Below are positions 37,141 to 48,487 of a DNA stretch of 64,000 nucleotides, piece after piece. Numbering within the stretch: the first letter of the stretch is position 1; each line of letters starts with the position of its first letter. Both the position numbers and the translations under genes were made by a program. The notes beneath the pieces were generated by a model. The model was not told the DNA's origin, did not search any database, and saw nothing but the letters and a program-made list of their open reading frames with translations. Origin of the DNA: Hypericum androsaemum (taxonomy: Eukaryota > Streptophyta > Magnoliopsida > Malpighiales > Hypericaceae); assembly GCA_963995505.1 (NCBI GenBank), contig OZ023199.1, forward strand, positions 3,839,906 to 3,903,905, written 5' to 3'.

Positions 37141-37447
37141 GAGTTTTTTTCAAAAATGATGTTAAAAAAAAAAATTCACCAATCTAGTGTCCTCGGGAAA
37201 AGTATTACCAATCTGGTGTTGGTCTAAAAACTGCCAAATTTTGCAGTTTCGTTTTTCGGAAAACGGCAAATTTTTACCGTTTTGTGGTACTGAAAAAGGT
37301 AATTTTTCGGAAAATGGCCAATTTTGGCCATTTTATATACAAAACGGCAAAATTTAGCCATTTTTTGACCAACACCAAATTGATAATAATTTTAGCGAGG
37401 ATACTAGATTGGTGAAAACTTTTTTTTAACACCATTTTAAAAAAAAA
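37141..37447. mobile_element. MITE with inverted repeats upstream of the DRP3 remnant
   Basis: Left end GAGTTTTTTTCAAAAATGAT, then CACCAATCTAGTGTCCTCG; the reverse complement of the right end repeats this as GAGTTTTTTTTTAAAATGGT and CACCAATCTAGTATCCTCG. Flanked by CTCCTCCTC on both sides (37132-37140 and 37448-37456), a 9-bp but low-complexity duplication. The middle is a run of short ATGGCCAATTTTGGCCAT-like palindromes. Non-coding. Confidence 0.75.
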
Positions 37448-37659
37448 CTCCTCCTCTTAGTCCCTCCCAATCTCGTCTAATCATCTCATGCAAACCAGCA
37501 ATTCGCTTTTATCTCTCTCTAAACCACAAAGAAAAAAATAAATTAAAAACCTCTCTCTCCCTCTCCCCTTTTCTCTCCCAGTGTTTCGTCAATTCTTTTT
37601 CAAATTAAAACCCTAGCTCCTCCCAATTAGATTTGGAAATTAGAAAAAGTTGAAGGAAA

Positions 37660-39751
37660 ATGGCCGAGGAGCCAGCTTCCCCGTCTCCGGCGCAGCCGGC
37701 CTCGCCTTCGCCTGCGTCCGCGGCGGCGCCGCTGGGGGCGTCGGTGATCCCGATAGTGAACAAGCTTCAGGACATATTCGCGCAGCTCGGGTCTCAGTCA
37801 ACGATCGAGCTCCCGCAGGTGGCGGTCGTCGGGAGCCAGTCGAGCGGGAAGAGCTCCGTCCTGGAGGCGCTCGTCGGGAGGGACTTCCTGCCACGTGGCA
37901 ACGACATATGCACCCGTCGCCCTCTCGTCCTCCAGCTCCTCCAGACCAAGCGCAAGCCCGAGGCCGGCGCCGACGAGGAGTGTTGCGAGTTCCTCCACCT
38001 CCCTGGCCAGCGCTTACACAACTTTGCGGAGATCCGCCGGGAGATTCAGGTCAGCTCGAACTTATTATTTCAGGCTCGTGTTGTGGTGATATTTACGGTT
38101 CTGCCACTTGTGCTTGGGGTTTCCATGTTGGCTTCGATTGGAGCGGTTTTGGTGTTGGCTCGGGCTTGTATAGGCATCTTATATTGACCGGTTGGAAATG
38201 TCCGTTATAGACTACTTTTATCGTGAGAGAGGCCGAGTGGTTGGACTTTGTGAGGAAGTTGTGAACCGCATACACTTGTGAATGGAAGAGGCTGGTCCGT
38301 GTCCTAAACTTTTGAGAGTACGAGATTCACAAGTATTGGACGATCCTAGCATTCGGAAGTTGATATGTTGCATATCCATCACTCAAAGTTGTACTGAAAC
38401 TGAGGAGAAACGAGTGTTGATCCTTTTTCTTGCTGTTATTTGGCCATGGTTATTTGGGGAATGGGTTAATTGAATGATCTAGTAATGAACTGGATAACTT
38501 TAACTTTTCCATGTTGTGACGGTTTTGTGGGTGATCCCATCTCGCTTTTAAAAGTTTGCTGGAGCAGGATCAGGGCTCATCTTCTGATACTCATTTTGAT
38601 CTTCCTGTCATTAATTGATGACTTTGAGGTGTTTGTAGGCTGAAACTGCTAAAGAGGCTGGGGACAACAAAGGGGTGTATCGGACAAGCAGATCCGTCTG
38701 AAGATTTTTTCACCTAATGTTCTTGATATCACACTTGTGGATCTACCTGGTATTACGAAGGTTCCTGTGGGTGATCAGCCTTCAGACATTGAAGCAAGAA
38801 TTAGGACCATGATTTTGTCATACATCAAAAAGCCAAGCTGTCTAATTTTAGCAGTGAATCCAGCAAATTCAGATTTAGCCAATTCAGATGCTCTTCAGAT
38901 TGCAGGAAATGCAGATCCTGATGGTATATTCTTCCTCTGAAAAAGGCTCTCGTTGGTGGATTTTTTTTTGAAAATTTATCTAACGTGCTGGATTCTTCCT
39001 ACGGGTAATAGAACCATTGGAGTCATTACAAAGGTGAACCTTATACTCAATATCTTTTGCTACATGGTTCAGCTTTTTCAGGAAGTTTATTACGCTTACA
39101 TATTCTTGTTGTTTTCTGCTAGACATTATGGACAGAGGTACAGATGCTCGTAATCTGTTACTTGGGAAGGTTATCCTTCTTAAACTTGGCTATGTTGGGG
39201 TTGTGGACCGTAGTCAAGAGGTAATAAAATGGACGACCAAAATATTGATTCTCAGTATATTCTTTAGTATTTTTCTGCTGGTGCATGATGAGTATGGGTT
39301 AGCTTCATGTTATCTACCTTTAAGTTGTATGCTATGTTGTTTTTATGTGGACAATGTACATGAATATATTTATTGCATATTTGGTCTCTGTCAGCAGCAA
39401 TGTGATCTTATACCTTGTTATTTATTGCATGGGGGTTTCACATTATGCATGAGATCCAGTCTGTTCTAGACTGAATATCTGTTACAAGTTCTTAGTCTAA
39501 TTGGTTATCTGTTTTCCATGGGCTTTCAACACAGGATATCATGTTCAATCGAAGCATCAAAGACGCATTGGTAGCAGAGGAGAAATTCTTTCGTAGTCGT
39601 CCAGTATGATAGTCAATCCCTCTGATTCTGATGTCATCTGATACAAGCCTTATTGAGAGTGTAATATTCTCATTTTTTTTTCATGATAATCTTGTAATAG
39701 GTTTATAATGGTCTGGCTGATCGCTGTGGTGTTCCTCAGTTAGCCAAGAAG
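37660..39751 (+). pseudogene. Truncated dynamin-related protein 3 (DRP3) gene
   Basis: Exon 1 (37660-38049, 130 codons) encodes a Ser/Pro/Ala-rich leader, then [20 protein letters not shown], the GTPase P-loop GSQSSGKSS and [15 protein letters not shown], matching plant DRP3A/B (mitochondrial and peroxisomal fission GTPases). Later exons: 38639-38923 ([20 protein letters not shown]), 39005-39033 (RTIGVITK), about 39121-39220 (MDRGTDARNLLLGK), 39535-39603 (AEEKFFRSRP) and 39701-39751 (VYNGLADRCGVPQLAKK). Breaks: two extra bases near 38678 shift exon 2; the expected AG acceptors of exons 3 and 4 are missing or displaced. After AKK the gene ends, joined to a copy of the 106-aa gene. The stalk and GED regions are absent (DRP3 proteins are usually about 800 aa). 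A CT-rich leader precedes the ATG, so a short N-terminal product is possible. Confidence 0.9.
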
Positions 39752-40056
39752 TGATCGCTCTATTCACATGGTTCGCGTTTTCAAGAAGACCATAGGGAGA
39801 ATGGTATTCACATGATTCGCCTTCCCGGGTTGCCCTAATAGTGATAGCTCTATTCTTAGGCACAAGTTCACGAGGAAAGAAGACCATAGGGAGGATAGTA
39901 TTCACATGGTTCGTGTTTTGAAGAGTTTGATTCCGAAACGGCGAATAAAGTCCGAGGCAAGGGATGAGAAAGTTGGTGTTGAGGAAAGGGAAAGGCGGAG
40001 ATGGTAGTTTCTTGGGTAGATGCTTGAGTCACAAGTCATTGAAATGGAGCTTCTGA
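39752..40056 (+). pseudogene. Dead third copy of the 106-aa protein gene
   Basis: The stretch matches 19720-19930 and 41300-41510: CTTCCCGGGTTGCCCTAAT, CTCTATTCTTAGGCACAAGT, GATTCCGAAACGGCG and AAAGGCGGAGATGGTAGTTT. It lacks the start and the Ser-rich N-terminal part, has frame changes, and its first part repeats a phrase (AAGAAGACCATAGGGAG appears twice). It begins exactly where the DRP3 exon 6 homology ends. Confidence 0.8.
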
Positions 40057-40970
40057 TGAAAAAGTTACTTGGGAATAGAATAGATGAACCAGAAAATTAG
40101 TGCCCAGCTATGTGATATTGTGGTCTATTGATATTCTGGTTGAAGAAAAAATTTAGGGAAAATTCATGAATATGGATCCTGAAAATTCACGAATTAGTGT
40201 CCAGTTATGTGATATTGTGGTCTATTAAATAATTATATTTCGTGTTAAAATGACAAATAAATTTTAAGTATTCTCCAATTTTATAGCAAAAATTATCATT
40301 TACAAGTACATAACTATAATATAATACTGTTAATCTAATAAAATTTGAAATAAGTTCAAAAAAAATGGGATTTTTTTCAAAATAGGTAAAAAAATATATT
40401 TAAAGAAGAAAAATTTAATATAATTTCAAAATAGGTTAAAATTTAATTCTAAATCAAAAAACATTAAGGGGTTGACCATTGATCAAAACAAAAAATATAA
40501 TAATGGAAGACGATGGTTGCTCAGGTCGACTACCTGAAAATTAATTTATTATATAGAAGACGACCTGTTAGCAGATTGTCTTCTATGAATTTTATTTCGG
40601 GCACTCGCCTGGTAGCCGTATTCTAATATCTAAATGTATTCTCTGCAACTATCCATTAAGGTATATATTGGACACTTTTTTATTTGGCAATTGTTTCGAT
40701 ATTATCCAAATAAATTAATTTTATTTTAATTTTGATACTTTCGATATATATAAAAATGGCATACCACATAGGATTAAAAATGACATCATTCCGACATGGT
40801 GAGGACAATAGATACTGACTAGGCTCGGAGAACTATTCAAACTTTTAATTGATGAGCCCCTGAAATCATAGGGACCTTTATGATGAGAAAAAAATCATAA
40901 GCCCATTTGTGACAAACTGGCAAACCATGTGGACTTTTCCCTAAAAATAATGGTAAATATCGGCGACATG
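40057..40970. other. Intergenic, AT-rich; no gene seen
   Basis: AT-rich DNA. A phrase near 40500-40610 (AGGTCGACTACCTGAAAATT, GACGACCTGTTAGCAGATTG) resembles the spacer of the foldback element at 20425 but no arms are clear. From about 40960 the upstream region of the next gene begins. Confidence 0.4.
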
Positions 40971-41026
40971 TTTTTTTACCCGAACAGTACATTAAATATC
41001 CTCCCTTAATACAATTCCTAGTTCGT

Positions 41027-41034
41027 TATAAATA
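41027..41034 (+). promoter_or_regulatory. TATA box of the 106-aa gene, copy 2
   Basis: TATAAATA lies 170 bp before the ATG at 41197, in a block nearly identical to the upstream region of copy 1 (AACATCCTATCCCAAATTGA and GGAACGGACATATATGTCAC are shared). Confidence 0.6.
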
Positions 41035-41196
41035 TGCAACATCCTATCCCAAATTGAATTAGGTCTCCTTAGTCCCAAACGGGAACGGACATATATGTCA
41101 CTCCCATATATATATATGTTAGAAACAAAACTCAATTGACTTGAAGCATTATTTCATCAATATACGGCGAGTAGGAAGTAAGTAATTGTCTGGACG

Positions 41197-41517
41197 ATGG
41201 CGGCGACGACGAGGTCACCGGAGAAACTACAACGGAGCAAGTCATCGTCGTGGTCATCATCGTCACGTTCGGAAAGCAAATTCGTCTTCCCGGGTTGCCC
41301 TAATACTGAATATTCTATTCCTAGGCACAAGTTCTTGACGAGCTACCAATTCACAAGGGAAGAAGACCGTAGGGGGAATGGTATTTTCATGGTCCGCGCT
41401 CTGAGGAATTTGCTTCCGAAACGGCGGATGAAGACAAAGGCTAAGGAGGAGAAGTTGGTGTTGAGAAAGGGAAAAGGCGGGGATGGTAGTTTCCTGGGTA
41501 GATGCTTGACCTTGTAG
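41197..41517 (+). CDS. Unrecognised small basic protein, 106 aa, copy 2
   Basis: A single-exon frame of the same length as the gene at 19619. It shares SKSSSWSSSSRSESKFVFPG, CPNT, IPRHK, LTSYQFTREEDRRGNGI, KEEKLVLRKGKGGDGSFLGR and the terminal L. By eye there are 17 amino-acid differences in 106, clustered at the N-terminus (AATTRSPEKL against ATITTSPAKP) and in the RALRNLLPKRRMKTK block. The length match without indels suggests both copies code for protein. The function is not known to me; the Lys/Arg-rich C-terminal half and Ser-rich N-terminal part are all that can be said. The upstream 230 bp is shared with copy 1, so the two are probably regulated alike. Confidence 0.75.
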   Translation: MAATTRSPEKLQRSKSSSWSSSSRSESKFVFPGCPNTEYSIPRHKFLTSYQFTREEDRRGNGIFMVRALRNLLPKRRMKTKAKEEKLVLRKGKGGDGSFLGRCLTL

Positions 41518-42149
41518 AGTTTCTTATTTAGATGAACAAGTTACTATTTTGGAATAGAATAGGAAAAAGTTTAGACATATATTTATCTCCTATTTGATCT
41601 AATTTTTTTTACCATTGGCACGACCAAGTTACTTCAGGATTTATTACATATGAGTCCTTTCCTTATACATTTTTTATGTATACATTTTTTCCAAATTATA
41701 TTTTGTTAGCGCAATAATCGAATATTTGTAAAAAAAAAATCATGCTAACTCTTAGAATATTTGAATAGTGCGACAAATATTTTATCAGGTTTATATTATT
41801 CTACACACATTTATTAATTATGAGATGCGTCAATTTTCATGTTTATTCTGAGAATTTTATGGTGATCATGATTTGTATATATGCGTTATAATTAAAAAAA
41901 AAATGGCTCAAGTATGTTGATCAAATTTTCACAAATTAATTTAATAGCTATATTATTTATAAAATATTAATGTTGAGGATATCAAATTTTAAAATATATA
42001 TTTTAAATATTATTCAATTGTTAAGAAATATATTTATGATTTAATGAATTAATATTTAATAGAATTGATTTGTCCTTACCTATTTATCAACTTCCCACAC
42101 CCATTATCAATAATGGTAATAGAGCTGATTTACTAATATTAAAAATAAA
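41518..42149. other. AT-rich intergenic; no gene seen
   Basis: Downstream flank of the 106-aa gene; long A and T runs, no coding region or repeat recognised. Confidence 0.4.
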
Positions 42150-42960
42150 AAAGCCAAGATGTAGTAAAAAGTTGCTGTGTGGCGGCACATCTCCCTAGAT
42201 AACCCATCTTCTTCCTCCCGAAGCCTTCTCCTTCCAAAGCCTTCTCAGGCGACCTCCCTAGGCTGAGCGTCGACCCCCTCCAGCCTTTTTGGGAGGACCG
42301 CCGACGGTGACCATGGCAGGGTCCTGTGCGGCATGGTGGAGGTCCCCCTCCTTTCCGGGTCGTGGTTCTGTCCTGCGCGGAGTGGTGGAGGCTCTCTTCC
42401 TCTCCGAGTAACGGTTCTGATCGGTGAAGCGTCCGCCGTCGTTCGAGTTCTCCACCATCTATCCTCTCCGTTGCCTCGCCCTCTCGGTTGCAGCTTCTTC
42501 GTTCCCGGGTCCCCTCTTGGTTTCTTCCCTTTCGTTTGTCTGCTGGAGCATTTGGTTGGTGTCTGTCTCCTGGCAGATCTCCCTTTGGGATTTGGTGTCT
42601 TTTGTTCTGCACGTTCGATTGGGTTTCGGGCGGTTGGTGCCATGGCCGTCGGGGGCGGCTGTGGGGTCCGGCTCGCGGTGAGTGATGGCTCCTCCTGCGG
42701 GGTTCTCTGGCGGCGGTAGGGTAGGGTTTTTGGTCTGTCTGTGCCTGTTCTTGGGTTTGGGCCTCTGTGGGCCCTCTCTCGAGATGGGCTTTTGGTTTGA
42801 GCCACTTGTGGGCTCTCTCCTTTCGTGACTGTCTTTTGGTGTAACTTTTGGTATAGTGCATTCGTGCACAATTTGGTATAGTATATTCGTGCATATTTTA
42901 GTGGTTTTTTTGGTGGGTAATAAAATTTTACTTATCAAAAAAATAATAATAATAAAGCGA
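42150..42960 (+). mobile_element. GC-rich insert with a LINE-like A-rich tail
   Basis: An 800-bp block far richer in G and C than its surroundings ends GGTGGGTAATAAAATTTTAC then TTATCAAAAAAATAATAATA, the kind of 3' terminus seen on plant LINEs (compare 29820). No reverse-transcriptase motif is visible. Long open frames on both strands follow from the composition and have no recognisable product. A target duplication was not found. Confidence 0.4.
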
Positions 42961-43859
42961 TAAGGAATTTGATTTCTTTGGAGTTGATGATATATAGGTA
43001 CTTAATTTTGTACATCGGAAGGTAGACAGGTCAATTATTAATTTTGTACTGTCACGCTGATTTATGGAATAAATGATTTCTTTATGGTTTATTTATTTAT
43101 CAAAGCGTAAAATAAATCTAGTTATTCATATAGTCTCCCAAAAAATTTAAAAGTCATAAAACGTCAACGTAAATGTTTTATATCTAAATAAAAGGTGATT
43201 ATTAATGTGATACTCACTCGATTAACTAATCCTCGTTAAAACTAAGTTGAACATTAAAAAGTTAGAAAAACAAACTCAACGATTATTTATAATAAAATTT
43301 GTATCGAGTCCCACCCGGCTGAATTGTACTACGGAGTGAGTAAGAGGATGCGAACAGTCCGGAATTTTGGTGGGTTGGACCCAGATATTCTATGGGCTTT
43401 AGATTTGCCATGCAATTTGGCTTGGGCTAAACTGTATTAGGAATTTGTTTTTGGTCCGGGCTTTTATGTATTTTAGTTTATAGTGTAAAATTAATTGCAG
43501 CCATACTAAAGTTAAGATAGAGTTCACTTTATCAAGGTAATTCTTTTTGGTTTTTTTTAAAAATAAATTTTGCAGCGGTGCAACTCCGGCAGAAATTTTT
43601 TTACACTACTGGATTGTAATATTATTAATAATAAAGAGGATGACTTATAAAAAAAACTCCGTAGAATCGCCAACAATCGAACATTAAACTTCCAGCTCGC
43701 TCTTGGCTGCACCATTTACGATGCATCGATCACCCTTAAGGCCCTATTCAAATAACGAATTGTTCCATAGAGATTTGGAATTCTAATCCAGAAAATAGCT
43801 CAAATTGGAAAAAAATTTGAAGACAAAATATGACAAATTGATCAGATCAAGTAGACGAT
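42961..43859. other. Intergenic; no gene seen
   Basis: AT-rich non-coding DNA. GC-richer words near 43310-43440 (CCCACCCGGCTGAATTG, GGGCTTTAGATTTGCC) do not belong to any element I could delimit. Confidence 0.35.
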
Positions 43860-44171
43860 CTCAGGCAAATATGTTAGTATAAATCTTATTTTGCTTACAA
43901 GACATACATTATTTTTAGAAATAATTGAACCCTAAACTTTAATTAATTATATATATCTTGTTTCATTAGAGCGAGTACTATTTGGCGCTTATAAGACATA
44001 CATGAGCCCTTTACATTATAAATTAGACTCTGCTTACACAAGTCTTTCAAATTTTTTGTTAGATATGGAGACTTTAAGATATCATGAATAATTTAATCTA
44101 TGAGTTGTACATCCACTTTTCTCAATATATACAAATTAAAATATCCGAACATGTATCAGCACGTGATGCAA

Positions 44172-44310
44172 ATTGTAAAAACTTCAGTCTGATATTTTGA
44201 ATGAGTTTTGTTTGAAAGACTTATTGAAGTATTAATCTCGGTGTACAAACTTCACTCTGATATTTTGAATGAGTTTTGTTTGAAATGCTTATTGAAGTAT
44301 TAATCTCGCA
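44172..44310. repeat. Tandem duplication of about 69 bp
   Basis: ACTTCAGTCTGATATTTTGA through TATTGAAGTATTAATCTCG is repeated once immediately (44180-44240 and 44249-44309). The paralogous DNA near 23350 has a single copy. Confidence 0.85.
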
Positions 44311-44367
44311 TTATTTACCGACATACATGAACCATTTGTATATGAATTATAAGTCTACCCACGCATT

Positions 44368-44473
44368 GCCAACAGATTTTTGGCCTAACGACATAGGTAT
44401 TCGTTAATTTTAAAGAGGTCAATGGTTCAATCCCTGATATTATAAGTAAGTGTAATATTTACCTTAAAAAAAA
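44368..44473 (+). mobile_element. tRNA-derived SINE with perfect 17-bp target duplication
   Basis: An A-box-like TGGCCTAACGACATAGG and a B-box-like GGTTCAATCCC are spaced as in a tRNA promoter, and the copy ends ATTTACCTTAAAAAAAAA. The 17-bp sequence AAGTCTACCCACGCATT flanks it exactly (44351-44367 and 44474-44490). The paralogous segment near 23450 lacks the insert, so it is younger than the segmental duplication. Confidence 0.88.
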
Positions 44474-45036
44474 AAGTCTACCCACGCATTACATTAAGTT
44501 CTTGGGTTCAAAATATATAGGGTACACCAAACTAAAATAAAACAATAGATTTTTATTGAATTCCTCAGAAATCAAGGTCCTAATATCTGCAACACAAGAA
44601 AATTCATAGAAAATATTACAAAACTACAAGGATCCTTCGAAAGTAAACTCTTCTCCCGGCCCCCTTCTATCTGGATCTTAAATTCAGAGGAGACACCCAA
44701 GGCATGTAAATACGCAAGCGAAGAGACAGTCGAATCAACAATGCTAAAGGAAAGCAAACAGTCAACTATCACCAAAAGAGACCAACTTACGCTGATCAAA
44801 GTTAGTCGGAGCAGTAAGAAATTTAGATTCACTCTGAAAAGATCCACTTACGGGTTGTTTTGAATTGAGCTAATCCTTCTCTCCTCCCCTCCGGCCACCA
44901 CAATAATGGTCAACGGGGGTAGCCATACAAATAAGAAACATGAGAGAGAGAAAAGGGGAGAGGCAAGGTCCATGAAGACTAAAGACCATTGACCTTCTAA
45001 ATAGCTGGAAACAACTCAGCTACCAGTCTACAAAAC

Positions 45037-45111
45037 ACACGTGTCATCCATTGAAGTCCACCCGACCGGGAGAGAAAGAACAAAAGGAACTTGGGGGGCT
45101 GTCCACGTCAC
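45037..45111 (+). promoter_or_regulatory. G-box/ABRE motifs upstream of the third RLCK
   Basis: ACACGTGT at 45037-45044 and CCACGTCAC at 45103-45111 hold the same relative places as in the promoter at 24158-24232; a TTGACC W-box core precedes them (about 44990). Conservation may reflect only recent duplication. Confidence 0.45.
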
Positions 45112-45236
45112 TTCCAACACCGACATATGATTTCCTTAATAATTAATCAATATAGATATATAGAGAGAGAGAGGATCTGTGTCTTCTAGTTTAAGCGAAA
45201 CAGAATCTAGGAGATAGATAGGAGAGAAAAGAAAAG

Positions 45237-48047
45237 ATGGGCCAACTTATAAGCCGGTTGTGGAGCGGCCACAGAGGTCTCTTGTGGTTGGGGCATGGAA
45301 ATGGTAAAATTTCATTTCTTTCTTCATAGAATCCCACGTCGGTTAAAACACGAGTGAGAGAAAAGTTTATAAGTGATGAAAATTTATCGACTTGTTGTCT
45401 TAAGGTTTTGAGTTGAATACGGAGATTCATGAGATGTATATCCTTTTGTATATAGTACTATATCGATTCCATCTAGCTTCCAGACACCCGGATGAGCGAC
45501 GAAAGTCTCGCCTCCCGAAGAAGAGGAGTTGGAGGGGGACGACGACGAAGGGCCTGATGATATACATTTGGTGTTCTTGCTGGTGGGTTTTGTAGGTGAT
45601 CGTGGAGGTTCCACCTCGCCGGGCCCGATGGCCTTCACCCTATCGGGACTCAAAGAGTACACCGGCGGCTTCAAGAAGTTCATCGGGCGTTGCGGGTTCG
45701 GAGAAGTCTTCCAAGGTGCCATTTCCAACATGAAGGTAGCCGTAAAGGTCTCGCGCTTGTATAAATCCAAGGATCCGCACTCAGTTTCAGGTAAACCAAA
45801 TTAATGCAACTCGATCTAGCTAATTCCTAGGTTTTTTGTTTTGGATGAGGATTCCTTAGTTACCAAGTTACCCCTTTGCTTCTATAGCTAATATACTTGG
45901 CTAGAGTTTAGCTATCTTAAATAGTTAACTGCCGATTATATGCAGTTTTAGGAGAACAGAGGATGATCCATTGGACTACTCTGATGTAAAGAGTGGGATG
46001 ACAGTATACAGATCTAATTATATAAAAAAACAATGTGGTCCATTTCGACTAGAAATTTGATCAAGTTTCCTCTAGTACCATTAAACTAGTGCGTTATGGT
46101 CATTAATACTCTGTAATTAGATGAATTTTCATAGAGAATCGTTCTAGTTTAAACAGATATATTGAAATCGAGTTGATTGATTTATATGTGTCAAAGACAG
46201 TGAGAACTCGAATTGGGTAACCATCGGAGCCAATCCTAAATATATTTCCTGTTACAGGCAGAGGTAGAATATTTGCCGAGGATGGAACACCGAAACATAA
46301 TCAAGCTGGTCGGCTACTGTGAGACGGAAGAAAAGCTCTACCTTGTCTACCCGTTCATGCCAAACAGGAATGTCCAACGTAAACTTTCAGGTAAACTTAT
46401 TGCCAGTAGTACTCACATCAAACATTACTATTTTCATACTAAACACGTCTCCATATCGATAGCGAAGAAAATTCGTTGACGTGATAAGAGAATTCGTTGT
46501 TTGCACATCGACTTTATTCTATTGGCCAAATGGATAGGTACCCAATTGACCAAAGTTCGTTATTTTCATCTTCTAATCATCATGCCTTAATTAATTAAGT
46601 CATATCACATATCTATATATGACATGTGTGACAGACAAATGATATATGATTAATTGGTAGCAGAATTAGATTGGAACAAGACGATTAAGATACTCAGAGG
46701 AATTGCAACGGCCATTCAGGAGTTGCACGCTTATACACCTCCACTCATCTACCGAGACTTGAAGCCAGACAACATTCTTCTGGATACGGTAATTAAATTA
46801 ATTAATTAATTGTTTTTGAACAGTTATTTAAGACTGTTGTCAATGATTTAATTTAGCTATAACTTGTTAATTGATGGTGGTGTTGTCAATTAATTTAACT
46901 CTACATAAATAATGTTTATCCTATGTCGATAACCAGTGAATATTCCTTTTGTGATGATGATTAGGATTTTAACCCCAAACTAGCCGACTTTGGGACCGTG
47001 ACGGTGGAAGGAGAATGTTTTCCGTATGGCACCCATGGTTACACAGACACAATAATCATGAATAATGGTACACACATTTATTTTTCTATCTTGATTTAAT
47101 TTCTTCTAGTTGTCACACATGCAATTAATTCTTCACCAATAAATTCGATTAATTTCGAGTTTTTTTTTTTCATTTTTTTTGGGCGAAAAAGTACCCGAGA
47201 TATATTAAGAAAATGAAAGAGTACAAGACGGAGACAAAAATAAACCTAAGACCTACCCCTGCTGATCCCACAAACTGGGCAGTCAAAGGGGTGGGTTCCC
47301 AAGATCAATAGATCCTGAGAGAGCCCGAGACTCTAAATCCTACTCCGCAGAAACCCACAGGCCGGGTAGTCGGAGTGACGTCCCCTGCCAACAGGCAGGA
47401 GAAACGTCGCCTATCAACTATCCCAGCGGAATCCACAAACCGACCGTCTGGGGGTTCGGCGTCTCGATAATAGCCGAGAAGCCGAAATCCTAAACAGAAC
47501 CTAGCCTCGAGTTAACCCCTGCAAGGATTCCACCCACCCTACCACTCGAGGAGAGAGAGAGACCATAGAGTTTTCTTTTTCGTTAAAGCTTCATTTTTAT
47601 GGTCTATCAAGGTTTTCTTTGGTTAGAATGTGATTTTTTCTTTCAGATTTTGAGAATTTTACGAATTTGCCCCTCTACGTACAGGATCAAAACTGTTTCT
47701 AACACATTATTTCAGGACAAGGAAGAAAACCCAACGACGTGTACAATTTTGGTGTCGTGATGCTGCAAATAATAATGAAGGAGAAGGACGTATCACTTGG
47801 AGGAAACGAATGCAGGAGGCACATCACAGAATGGAAAAGTGCAGAGAGATCAAGAGATGGACATTTGGTGCACTACAGGTTGTTGGGAAAGAAAGGCTGT
47901 TCTTCGGAAGCTGCCAAGGAAATAACAAACTTGGCATTCGATTGTGTTGGCAAAAATCCTGAGCTGCGACCAACTATCGCACAAGTTTTAAACAGTCTTT
48001 CACTTTTGGACGGCAGCCACAGGAGGAGCCGGAGAATCCATCTGTAA
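45237..48047 (+). pseudogene. RLCK copy with a 1-nt insertion in exon 2
   Basis: Six exons align with the intact gene at 24505: 45237-45303, 45596-45790, about 46258-46390, 46664-46788, 46965-47067, 47716-48047, all with GT-AG introns. Exon 2 is 195 nt against 191: one extra codon (TCG) and one extra T in CGCTTGTATAAATCC (CGCTGTATAACTCC in the paralogue). The extra T shifts the frame, so exon 3 is not read correctly. The third Gly-loop position is Cys (GRCGFGEV for GRGGFGEV), weakening the ATP-binding loop. Exons 3-6 are otherwise open and keep the YRDLKPDN, DFG and PELRPT motifs. The start MGQLIS keeps the myristoylation pattern. Either a young pseudogene or a sequencing error in one base; a 5' truncated protein is also possible. 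Confidence 0.8.
47160..47572 (-). mobile_element. LINE 3' fragment in RLCK intron 5, minus strand
   Basis: The intron of the paralogue (near 27310) lacks about 410 bp found here. Read on the minus strand the insert ends TTAATATATCTCGGGTACTT then TTTCGCCCAAAAAAAATG and a long A-rich tail, a typical plant LINE 3' end. The rest is moderately GC-rich without a recognisable frame. Confidence 0.55.
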
Positions 48048-48487
48048 TAAATTAATATTACGTGATTTGACGACTTTTTTGATAGTATTACGTGGTTCAA
48101 AATTTTATTTAAATGGAAGTTATAGCTAATTTTTAAAATGAATGATGCTTATATAAGTTTGTGTCGAACTTCGTGGATAAAATGAATGTTAAAATGAATG
48201 ATGCTTTTATTTAATTCTAGGCGAATATGTCATGGTTTTGCCGTAGACAACAAGAAAATTGTAACTTGATACTCATGGTGTAATCTTCTCTTTTGTAGTA
48301 ATACAATATTTATCTTTAAAAAAAAATTCAAACTTTTGCCCTCGATGGCGCCTGAGCTCATATTACATTATTTTTTTTAGGTATAACTTATATTATTCCG
48401 AGAAAATTTACATCTTGAATATCAAAGATACAAATCTCCGCATATAACATTATTTTTTTATAGGTATATTACATTATTATACGATAC

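Noticed and set aside
42139..42938. Minus-strand frames of up to 251 aa in the GC-rich block
   Set aside because: Arg/Pro/Thr-rich translation with several overlapping open frames on both strands is a composition effect; no domain is recognisable and the block ends like a LINE.
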